Shown here: piece after piece, positions 37,201-49,200 of the stretch | Numbering within the stretch: position 1 is the stretch's first letter | Layout: each line of letters begins with the position of its first letter | NCBI RefSeq assembly: GCF_030936135.1 | Contig: NC_082606.1 | Location: 8,550,755-8,614,754 of the forward strand | Direction of reading: 5' to 3' | Source: Gavia stellata | Lineage: Eukaryota > Chordata > Aves > Gaviiformes > Gaviidae | Length of the DNA stretch: 64,000 nt | Notes under the pieces: generated by a model | What the model was told of the DNA's origin: nothing | What the model saw: only the letters and a program-made list of their open reading frames with translations | Databases searched by the model: none | Position numbers and translations under genes: made by a program

Positions 37201-40200
37201 CACTGTGGGAACAGCAGCTGTCACGCATGCACGTCTTCCCTAATGGTCAAAAGTATCTTTTTTTAATAATAAATATATTGTGGAACTTAAATGTAACCCT
37301 CATGAGTGGGCCTGATGCACTTTTAAATAAGTTCAGACAAAGAGGAGAGAGAATAAATTAGTTTGTAACTCAAATCCAAACCTCTATTTTACAAAGAGCA
37401 TAAATATAAGGATAGTCTTCAGCAACGTTTTACTCACCTATTATTTTAAAATCAGTTCTTGAAATAATTACCTAGAGTCAGTAACACTAAATTCCATTTT
37501 AAAAGCAATGGAAAAAAACCCTTGAAATATATTTAAGATATCGAGTACTCAAAGCAGTATTTCAAAGCTGTATCAACATCTACAAATCTTAAATCACAGG
37601 TGCATGCAGCACTTTTTAAAATAAGCCAGCATTATCAGAACTGTGATCAGCACATTATGGTCTTTTGTCCTGAGTCCCAAAGAACTAAAATAGTATCTGA
37701 TTACTAACCAGGCAGATCTCTCTGGAGCTTGTCGAGGATGGGAAGACATTGTCTGAGGCACATGAATGTGATGCCCATGACCATAATTGGGATGCATTCT
37801 GTGAGGATGTGGAGGAGGCCGTTCATGAGCACGCCTAAACAACATAAAACAGCAACAGTTAGTTTCACATACTCGTTAGTATCAAGAAAGCAACATCCAT
37901 AATCAAAACGTTACAGACTGAATTACTGGAATGCATTTAAAATAAAAAAATGAAACTCCCCATACAGTCTTTTCATTTCAGCTTTAGATGCAAGTGAGAA
38001 ACTAATTATAATACAGATTTCATATTCAGAGACAAAGCCAGCTTCAGCTACTGTGATCTGCCCTTCACTTGGCAGACATGACTACAGAAGGACTGACAAA
38101 AATGTTTAATCGTAACCTCAGACTGCAGATAGGAAAGCAAAGGCCACATGATGGTCAAGTTGAGATTCAGAGTCATTCACAGCTACGCTGCAGTTTATTT
38201 CTAGTAAAACTATACCAGCAAAAGTAATTAGGGGAAACTTAATACACTAATCAGAGGACAGTTTTCTTGAAACATGTTTGCATCATAGCTCAAGTAATAA
38301 AAGCACACAGTTTTTTCCACGCCAGCTGGTATAGAACAACTACAGTTTTGGAAAAAGTCTTCTAAACACCTGCTGGCTGACTTATGTTACTTTACAGCTT
38401 CCCAGTTACAGGAAGAAATGGATTGGTATTTTTCTTTCCATTGCTTTTGATGCAGGAAGTATCTTATTTTTTTATTCAACCTAGAAACTTGGATTTTGCC
38501 AAAAGCAGTAGTACACTCTCTTCAGATTCAGTACTACCTTAAACTACCTGACAAAGTAGACTAGACATTTTGTAAATTTACATGTCTAGAGAAGTAAAAA
38601 TTTACTTAACAGCACACTATTCTAATCAGTGTAAATGACACTTCTCCAGAGAAATCTGTCAAACTTTTATAAATTACGTTAGAAGTATTCGTTTTCTGCA
38701 ATGGTACAGACCAACATGGGAACAGACCTATCAGCAGAACCTACTCCTAGTCTCACCTCCGTTCAGTTTATCAAATTACTATGGGGAAAAATCTGGAAGA
38801 ACATATTTTAATAAAAAACATAGCAAAACAACTTCCATAGTTCCATAAAAATTGGGTATCATGTATGCACATTTTTCCTAAAATGAGTCTTAATTTTAAA
38901 GGAACACATTTGAAATTATTTCTATGAACGTAAAACTCCTAGGCTGTCTGTTCCACAATCTTAGTATAAAGTGGGTGATCAGATTCAAAATAAACAGAAA
39001 ATCCATGTTATACAAATGCAGTAAACCCTCATACACTGCCTTTTGCACATTTTGTGGCTGATTCCAAGACCATGAGAAAGTTATAGGTGTTGCACCCACA
39101 CTTGAGATGTGACAGTGAGAAGAGAACTCTAACCATTCTCTATTTCCAATACTGCAAAAGTCCCACATTGTTAGGCAGAAGGTATACAAGCTCGGCTATC
39201 CCATATGCTATTTCTAGAAATGAAGGATGAAACATCATCTTAAGAACACTTTGAGATGCTGGGACAAGGAATGGAAGGAACCACAAGTCTGCTGGCAGTC
39301 TCAGTCTGTGTATTAAATAACAGAGCAAATATATACAAGTTTCTGGTTGTCAGAGTATAATCTGATTTATATGACGTTGGGCCAAGACACCTACAATATT
39401 GATTTTGCATGTAATTTGTACGAGTATTAGAGGGGAAGAGAAAGACCAAGGCTGGAACAATTTCGTAAGATTACAAACCAGAACTATAGAGGAGAAACCT
39501 CACTGAGCAAACAGTGACACTGTCTGACCTGACATTGGTGACTTCAGAGAGAATGTCAAGGAAGAACCTCTTATCAATATTTGACTACAGTTTCTATAAA
39601 TACAAAGAAAATTCACTAGGCTAAGAAATGACAATATTCACATTTTCAATCCCCAAAATTCCAGAAAGTTTCCAGAACTGATAGGATAGCTACCACTATT
39701 ATTCTTCCTTAAAATGCTATCTTGCTGTCTCACATTCACTGGCTTGAATGTTCCAAAATTAATTTTTGGGTATGACTGCAAAATCACGGGCATACACAAG
39801 CTGTATGCTTGTATGTTTAGGTTAGGGTGTTCAGAGGTTATGCCATTTGCATAGCAAAGATAACAATAGAACAGGTGTAGGTTCAGACAGATCAAAATTT
39901 TAATGACTGAGAAAGCAGGGTTATGTTTGACTTTCCTGGGGGACAGGGAAAAGTCTGTCATGTACCACTTTGTGAGCAGTTACTGCCTATAGATATTTTT
40001 ATGAATTACCTGGAAACTGCCTCAAAAGTTGCAGCTAAAGCAAACTTTTGTTTAAGCATTAACTTCTAAATCACTTTTAGGTTAGTTACCAGTAAACTTA
40101 GTGTAACAAAGTTAGGAGCAACAACTAGAGAGCCCATTCTTGGATATTTAAAAGCATTATCTCCAGAATTAAAATAACTTCAGTTACTTTGTGATTGAGT

Positions 40201-43200
40201 ACTACCCCAGTACTGACCTGATTTCTGTTGAGACTAGTGTCATGAATCTAGTTTAGCAACAACAGTAGCATCTCAACCAATATCACCAAAGCTACATCTC
40301 AACATCAGTCACATTCTCATACAGATATTATTCAGTCTCTTCCTTCTCTTTTAAAAGGCATAGCAAATCTAGATAAGTATCTAAGGTTAAATCTGAATTA
40401 AACCTGGTAAACAATCTCTTATGATAAATTGTTCATTTTGTTTTAAAGCATTAGTTAGATAAAAAGAATCTTAACAGCATCATCAAGGCAAAACACACTG
40501 TCAAGGAACACATTTGAAAGGAGCTTATGATATACTTTCTAGGCTGTCCAGCTTGAAAAGGAATTCCTGCCTGTTATCTGAAGGATGAGTAATGGGCAAG
40601 AGAAACGTAAGCTTCCTTTCTCTTCCATGCCCCATTTGTGCCTTACCTGGAAACACTGTTGAGAGATGTAACCGGACAGGTTCAGTCTTAATGCTCACAC
40701 GACTGTGATGGTATGTAAAGACACTTCTTACCACGGTTTATACTAACAGTTCCTAACCACGCAATTAACAGTTGGAGATTCACACGCAACATTTTACAAA
40801 CCTGAGGGAAATGAATTATATGTTTAGATATTGTTCCGAGTACATTTGTAACATACGTTGGGTGTTGCATCATTCTTCTTCTCTGGACCTCCATCCTCTG
40901 GATCACTTCATGAGGATGTAGCCTCTGCGCTGGAGGTGCTGTTGCAGGGATGTGATGGGATATAGGCTGGTGTGTTGCGGGAAGATGCTGTGGTATTGGA
41001 GCAGCTGCATTGGCTAAAGGATGAGTTGGTGGTGGAGGCGGAGGTGGAACAGGATGAGAAGATGCATGAGAGGATATTGAAGGATGGAAGGGATGCACTG
41101 GATGAGGGATAACATAATCTACTTGAGGTGGAGGTTGTGGCTGTGGAGGAGGATTTCCATGAGAGTGAGGACATGCAGAAGCTTGATGGTGAAGAGGTCT
41201 GGCCAAAGAAGCATCTGCAATGAAAACATCAGGTGCTTTTAATTTGGTCAGTAGCAGGTTTTGACTTAATGTATTTTAAAAAGTATCTTCACACAGGTGC
41301 TTCAATATTATTACACCAGTGTAAACATTAGCAACATGGGAATATGTGTTTATACAATTTTTAAAGTGATTCCAGCAATATACCCTACAAGAAACCCACA
41401 CTTTCTGCAGCCAAAAGTATTGCACTTGCCAATGCTGGTAAAAAGAAAAAATAAATAAATACCTGTGTGATGCATGCTGAAAAAGATATATATGGTGAGA
41501 AATTTTACTTCAAGTTTGCTGTTTATTTTTTTAAAAATTCAATCCCCCCAAAAGTCCACTATTCTGTAGAGACAATAAAATCCAAAAAAAGAAATCACAA
41601 TCAAACAAATGAGTTGACTCTTTGAGCTTGCTCGAGCAGAACTCATTGGGGGGACAGGATGGGGGATGGACTAAGGAAAAAGAAATAAAAAGGCATTGCT
41701 AAAATACAAAGAAAATGAAAAATAATTTCATAGTAAATACAGTTTTTGAAGTCTGAATGTTATTAAGGTCACTCAAAAGAAAGTATTTTAACTTCACCTT
41801 GATCCCGTTCAAATTCTCTACACAAGCTGAACTGTTTAAACACATTTCTTAGTAAGTGTTTTGCTAGGTCAGTTCTAAGATCAAAGCAAGCAGATAGTAC
41901 GAGTTTTCATATGTTGTCAGGGAAGCTTTTTTCTTGTTTGTTTGAACCCTCCCCCCAGGTACCCTGTACTGATCAGTACTTACAAGGAGAATGCATATAA
42001 TGCCGACAGGAAGAGAGCGATGCCTGAGGAGGAGGTTGGGGCTGTGGCTGCGCAACCATACTTGATCCATATCCGTCTATTGTTATTGACTGGCTTGGGC
42101 CAGCACCAGCCTGATGCCCATAAATTGCAGTTCGAGATGAAGAACCAGGACAGCAGGGGTCAAAAGCAGATGTTCCATGAAAAGCACCACTTCCATGACT
42201 TCTTATACCACTGCTGCTTAAGTCTACTGGCAATGCCTGCTGTGTAAATAAACCATCTTTTTTCAAGTAATTCTTCAGACATTGAAAACAAAGTCACCCT
42301 CACACATAATGTGATAAAAATAAATACTATCACAAGCAACTGGGATCCAAATTTTTACGTTTTAAGGCTCAACTCTAGAACATTCTTTAGATATCGTTAA
42401 CGTTTCTTATTCCTAAGTTCTTGAAGCTGGTGAGAGCAACCAAATTCATTACACCAGACTGTGTAAAAAACCCAAAACCCCTATGATGGATAAATCGTGA
42501 TTATATTGGAGCTACATGCATTGAAATATTTGGAGGCAAAAAACAATCTTTAGCATTTTCAGTTTTGCTTAATGTATTACACTTAAAACAGAAACCAGAC
42601 TGACAGTTCTGCATGTTGTAAATTAAGTTTGCACAGTATTGTTCTTACTTAAAACTGCAGAGTTTAGTTACTTAAAAAGTCTTAAAAAAACCAATGCTTT
42701 TCGAAGAGCAACTCTTTTACACCTTTTATAAACAGAATATTAGACTTGATTTTTTTTCTTCCCTTAAAGCAGCTCAATTATTTGCGCTGCAAAACTGCTA
42801 TGATCAGCAGAGTATATTTCAAAGTATTTATGTTTGGTTTACTTAAACAGCCACTATCATCTTACAGTCATCAAGAGTATGTCAGCTGTCAATGATTACT
42901 TGTTGGATTATGAATTTCTGTAAAATTTCTATTTTTTGTGTCCATATAGTATAGATCGAGTTTTCCTTTTAGTTCCCTTCTATAATGCCTGCTATAGAAC
43001 AAGAGAATAATCCACAATTCAGCATCTTATTCTATTCTCTCATAACAACTTCACATCGCAAAGGGAGAGCCACAAGAGTTAAACATGCCTGGTCATAGTA
43101 ACCGGTGCCAGAACTGCTGCTTGCTCCACAAGGTGCAGGCACTGGAGGAGGCCTTTCAACAGGGCAGCTGGAATCACTGAATGAAGGAGATAGTGGAACA

Positions 43201-46200
43201 GCTGGGTGAGGGTTGTGGTGGTGGTGGTGGTGATGTTGAAAGTGGTGGCCATGCTGCTGAAAGCAGTTTGTATGCGGGTGCCCCAATGCATGGTGAGTCT
43301 GTGAAGGTCCTCCACAAGGAGAATGCTGAGGGCAGCAGGATGGTAACCTTGGCATGGCCGGAGGGCCAGTTTCCAGTGTCGTACTAGATGCAGTTCTTCT
43401 TATATCATCTTGAAGATAAAGAAAGTTAATATTGAAGCAAAAGAAATTAGTAAAGCTGATCACCGTAACATAGTGCCTTAAATAGAAAAAAAAAAAAACA
43501 CTGTCCTTCACGATTAAATAATTAACCTATTCAAAAACAGATCTAGACTACAACAAAACAAACTGGATACAAAAGAGAAGATTTAGCTATGCCTGCCAAA
43601 TGAACCAAAACTGAATGGTTCAGGTGGATGTACTCATGGGAACCACTAGAGGACATGAACTGACACTTGCCTTATTCCACTAATTTAAGACATGTTATCA
43701 GTAGGGAAAGGAGGAAGGATTGTCCTTGTGGTTAGTGTGCAGAGACCTCAAATTTTAGTGCAGCTGTGGTCAGCTCAGGTTTTTTCGTACCTCACCTGAC
43801 TTGCAGATGGGGGCAGAGCACCCATGTTTCAGATATGTTATGAGTGCTACCTGTATATAGGGCTCTATTATACGTCAGTATCTATACAGGTCTGTATAAA
43901 TGTGCTTCCAGCGAAGTAATATACAGGGAGAGGTTCAAGGAATCTATACACATCCTTCACTTTCTTATAATACACATTAAAAAAACACCCCTGCAACACA
44001 TGGCAATGGGAGACTTCATTCCCTGTGAACTACATTCTACCTCCTCAAAAAGCAAGGATGTGGTTCATTAATTAGAACCAAATCATTCCAATAGCCAAAA
44101 GCAGAAGGCTCCAGCACAACTTTCTTCATCTTTGGGGAGAAATCAATGATCTTTTCCAGATTCCTGTCCTCTCAAATTATTACTGTTATGTTCAGTACTA
44201 AAAGTTCACATGCCATTTAATCTAGAGAATGCTGATTAACTTCCTCTACCTCCTGTGTACCAGGAGGCAACACAACAGTTTAGAAAGCTCTCTTATTCTG
44301 TACCTCCAGCTGAAGTACCAGCAGTGCCGCCACTGGGAAGACTCGAAGTTGTCTCTGGTGCTGCAGAGGGCTGGCTGTTGGAGACGTTTGGAGCTGCATC
44401 AGAGGCCTGCTCTGAGGTAGACGTACTAGAACTGTTACTGGAAGCAGAACTCACAACCTGTGGCTCCACTCTAGCTGATGAGGTTGGCACAACTGTCGGC
44501 TCTAGCAAAACAAAAAAGCTTTCATGTTCTTTAAGCTTTAAAAGCTGCTGTTTTTTTTTTTTTTTTATTGTTGGTGCTGTTTTTTAATTATTTTACAAGA
44601 AATTCTTGATTCTGGTCTTGCCAGATGCTAGGAGTCAGACCACAAAAGCCTGACAGGTACAAAATACAGAAGTTAATTCTGTTTCATTCAGATTTTAAGA
44701 ATTAATATAAAATCAATTCCCAACCAAGTCTGACATATCGAGTTTTATTTACTGAATAAAATACTACTATAAAGGAAATTAAATTACTTTGGTACTTTAT
44801 GATGAAAACACTTGCTGAAATCTTCCATAAATCCACAGGCAAACTACTCTATGACTAAGTACTACCCTTACCATTTTTTTAATGCCTACAAAGTGCAGAA
44901 AAACTTTTAGATAACTAATCAATAGCACCATAATAATATCTAAACTAGCAGTACTACTTTACAAATGTCAATCATTCTAGATGCATAGTACTAAAGGCTA
45001 CAGCAAGATAAACTTGGTTTCTAGTCTCAATACACATTAAAAGCAGATTCGATCAGTATTTGAGACTTCTGTTAAAAGTACATACATGTTCATTTTGCAG
45101 ATTGTAAAGGTAATAGTCAGCAATATATTTAATTAGATCCAGGGAAATACATCAAACACTGGATAATTCTTGTTCTCTACTAGACAATTGTAAACAGATT
45201 AAAATTTAAGAAGATACCTGGTGGAATAATTAAAATTTAGTTTTTAAAAAGTCTGCCTTTGACTGTAAATTTGAAATTTCTCTCTAATTACTGACAAGGC
45301 AATGACATGACTAGGAATATGAGATACCATAAGAGGGAGTATCATCAAAAACAGCTCAGGTTTTTTTAGTAAAAATGTCTGCATGGATATCAGGGGGAAA
45401 AAAAAGCATCAAGACACTTCAAATACTTCTCTTACACAAAGTCTCAAAACAAAGTATGACTAGTTTTCAAGACTTCTCTCTATATCTAGTAGGTATATCA
45501 GCAACTCAGCAAGTAAGGGAATAAATATATCTCCCTTTTTGAAAGTCTTCCAACTCATCACATTAAAAAAACCACGATCTGATATCTACATTTCAATTCC
45601 TTCGTATTTTAATGTGGCATTCCAATATTCTGATTTTATTTAAAGGAAAACATTTTGGGAGAAATGTAGTAACGTTTAAATTCAGAAAAAAACAGCAAGT
45701 ATATAGGACACATATAGCCTAATATTGGTATGTGATCACACAGTGCTCAAGACTGGATGCTAATACATTCTGAAAGCAATCCTGCAGTTAGACAATTCTC
45801 AATTCTATCAGCCTCAATCTCCCTGCTAGCCTCTTACTCTTTTAACTCACCATCAGCAATACAGACGGTTCTGTTTCTCTGCCCCAAAACCAGTAAAAGC
45901 CATTGTGCATGGTCAATCTCAAACTACTAGCTAAGAGAAACTTAATTTCCACACACTTCATAGACATTAATCCAGAAATACAGATGGATATATGATCCTT
46001 ATGCTCATGGAAGTAGCTAGCAAAGTTTTAAGACCAGTATCTTTGAAGAAGACATCAGCAGAGTTATGATAAAGTGCATAGCTACCTTGTAACAGTGTTA
46101 ATTCAGAATTTTTATCGGTTTACACTAGTTCATGTGTGAAATTCAATGCCTAAACCCAAAAATATCATCCCTGAAATCCTGGAAGACTCATCTTAGAAAG

Positions 46201-49200
46201 GTATTTCCTCAGAGGGGGCAGAAACAGCTAGTCTTAAATATACACATTACAGAAGTAGAAGTTCATTCAGCAATAATCTTTTTTACAATAATTTACTTCC
46301 TGGATTTAAGGCTAAATTCTATAATTTGAGTTTAAAGAGTAAATTAAAGCAACAGATGCCTATTCCCCTTCAATGATAAAGCTGTTGTGATATTTCACAG
46401 TAAATCCATAAAGAAAAGAATCTGTAAATCAACCCATCCTCTTCCTTAAAAAACATCCAACAGCCAAAACCAATTCCAAACCAATTCTCCAACCCACCCC
46501 AAAAATCAAGACAACTGGAACGGTAAGATATTACAAGATACTAGCTTGCGATGCACTCAGGGATGGAACCACAACAGGACAAAACTTCCGTTAAACATTA
46601 CAAGTAGCATGCACCTAAGAAATCCCCAAACCCACCACCTCCAACAAAAAGATAAACCTGCAAAAACATACATGAGCTTTAGTTTTTCCTTCTCTCAACT
46701 TCTGACAATACCTGGAAGTTGCTCTTATGATTTTCAGCAGGAATAGACTTAATAAGTGCCAGTAGGTTTTAATGTTAGGAAACAATGAAAGGTTACAGCT
46801 TCAGAAACCTAACATACTTTACTAGTTTGGGGTTGTTTTTTTTTTCTTTTTTTAAAAATATTTTTACTCCAAGGCCTGAAAGAACAGTAACTATTCCAAA
46901 GCATAGGCAGCGATACATTTTCCTTTTATAGTGTGGTATTGAAGTAAGTGCATATTTTTAAAGTAGTTCCAACCTGTTCTGTAATTTCTGCCTGGTGAGT
47001 CAGTCCTCAGACACACACCCAAATCTGTTTTGGAAGAAAAATTAGATCTAGTAGACCCCTTGGGAATGGCTAAACTTTTCATTTTAAAAGGAAGGCTGCA
47101 AGAGGATTTTCCGACAGGCTTGGAAACTAGTTTGTTTAGAATTGAGACTTTTTCATAGAATGGTACGTTATAACCAATGCAATTAATTCCACTTCCCTTT
47201 CACTGATCATCCAGCCTCTGGAAAGAGAAGCAATTTCTCAGACCAATGCAACTTACCATCTTCATCCACTGTAAGGTCCACTACTTCCGCTGCATTCTGT
47301 CTCAGTGGCTGTATGACTGTGGAAATTCTACTGCGGTTCCGCTGTTCTTGAGGTCGTGCAGCATGAGAACTAGAGCTTTGTCCCCAGTGTGACCTTGCGT
47401 GTCCAAGTGTTGAACGAGACCTTAAAAAAGGTAACACCTTAAGTATTGACCTAAATTTTGCCATTCTTAAATTTTTCTCCTCACTGTTTGAGAACCTATT
47501 TAAAAGTATCTTTTTTATTGTTATTAGAAAAGCATTTTGTTATGTTGAAACGCACCACTACTCCACATTCACTAGATGCGTACTTATAAACATTACTGCA
47601 GCCTTTACCAGGTAACATAATGGCAACTACCCAACACGTAGAGTTTAAAGGTCTTTAAACCATGTTCCTATGAAATACACACAGGTAACTTACAAAAAAT
47701 TCACTGTGAAACCCTACAACCACAGTCACGCATCAATTATATCTGACCTTATGTTTTAACTTTCTTAATACTAAATGAAGAGTCTCCAAATCCTATACTA
47801 CTCCTATGCAGTCTGAAAGAGCAGATCTATGAATGATGACCGAAGAGACAATAAAAATTTGTAAACATTAAGTTCTTTTGCATGTTAACTTGTGACAGAA
47901 TATTTTCAGAGGATAATTTCTATACTTGAAATTTCCAAAATGTCCTGAAAGTGCAAAATCACTGGACTTTTCTCTCTTGAATATTATTCCCCCACCCCCC
48001 CCAAGAATGAACACAGCTTTGTGTAACAAGTAAATGAAATGTGGCTTGAGGAGAGGAAATCATAAGCCTGTAACCATACCTAAGGAAAGGGATGGTTTTA
48101 TCTCTGTAATATAACACTTAGCACCCGTTCTATTCAATTCAGCCACACAAACCCAAAAGCTCAGATCAATGATGCTTTGGAGTTTAAGTTAAGAGGATAT
48201 TGTCTTTAATTAAGGGAAGAATATTTTTACAGTATTGTATTTACCAGTTCACTCTCGAAAACCTTTGACTGGCCAGTATTTACATAAGTCAAGTGGCTCT
48301 TATTTTCCGATTTGGAAAAACAATGTACTCAGACTTCAGAAATTCAGAAGAGGAAAATGTGAAGAACAGGGAATGACTTCACTAAAAACAAACAAAACCC
48401 ACTGCACAAATCACCACGGAGCTGTCTACATTTCTGTTCTGCCTGTACTCCCTTTACCCCTATCTGCGTAACTCACTAAGAAAAAAAAATCAGTATGTTT
48501 CGCTGTAGTGCAAAAAGCATGCTTGCTGCAGTCTTCTCAACTGGCTTACACTTCAATTCCACTTCCGTAGTCACTGCAATTTAAAGATCGGGTTGGTTCA
48601 AAAAAGCACATTTTCTTTAAAGGTTGGATTTACATAATGTCCAAATTGATTTGTGTGTACTTTATGTATGTCCTACTACACTCTAGAATGAAATTTACCT
48701 CCCAAGCCCCTTACAAAAACTTTACTGTTACCCTCTGGTGACCCAAGGTGCACTTTGGTAATACAAAGAGAGGTTAAGGTCTCACCTCCTACTTCATCTT
48801 CCCCTCCCCTTCAGTTAACTAAGAGTTAAGGTTCGTGGGAGCACCTTGAGTCTGGTAGTAATTTATTCTTGCACAAAAGAGCAAGCAGACAACATGACAA
48901 AGCATCAAACTAGGTACAAAGAGAAATAAGGCCTAGCATACAACTGTACAGTAAGCTAATAATCTCCCAGAGTTTTTGAATCAGGTATGATTTCAAGCAA
49001 AGATGGAGATGGAAACAAAGGACTACCAAATTGAAACAGTCTTAAAGTTAGAGGTCTGAGTCTTTATTTCCTTGTTATGATTAAATACATTTTTATTCTG
49101 AATGACTAATGAATGTGTTAGCTATATGGTGCTGTGTATATTCAGTCTGTGTCTGAGTCCATGTAATTTCAAAATCACTACGTTAGTCCATCTCTGAAGT

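Larger units (their letters stand above)
36914..43088 (-). other. RNF111: RNF111 middle introns (36914-37708, 37835-40856, 41215-41983, 42240-43088)
   Basis: These are GT-AG introns, except that the 42240-43088 intron starts with GC. Antisense and sense frames at 38896-39961 have no recognisable family. No repeats stand out. Confidence 0.8.

Noticed and set aside
38896-39961. Cluster of minus-strand frames of 60-107 codons in an RNF111 intron
   Set aside because: The frames overlap one another in different phases, lack exon-like splice sites and match no Arkadia segment.
48721-48750. CTCF-like CCCTCTGGTGACC
   Set aside because: It lacks the GCGC half of the motif, so it is too weak to list.
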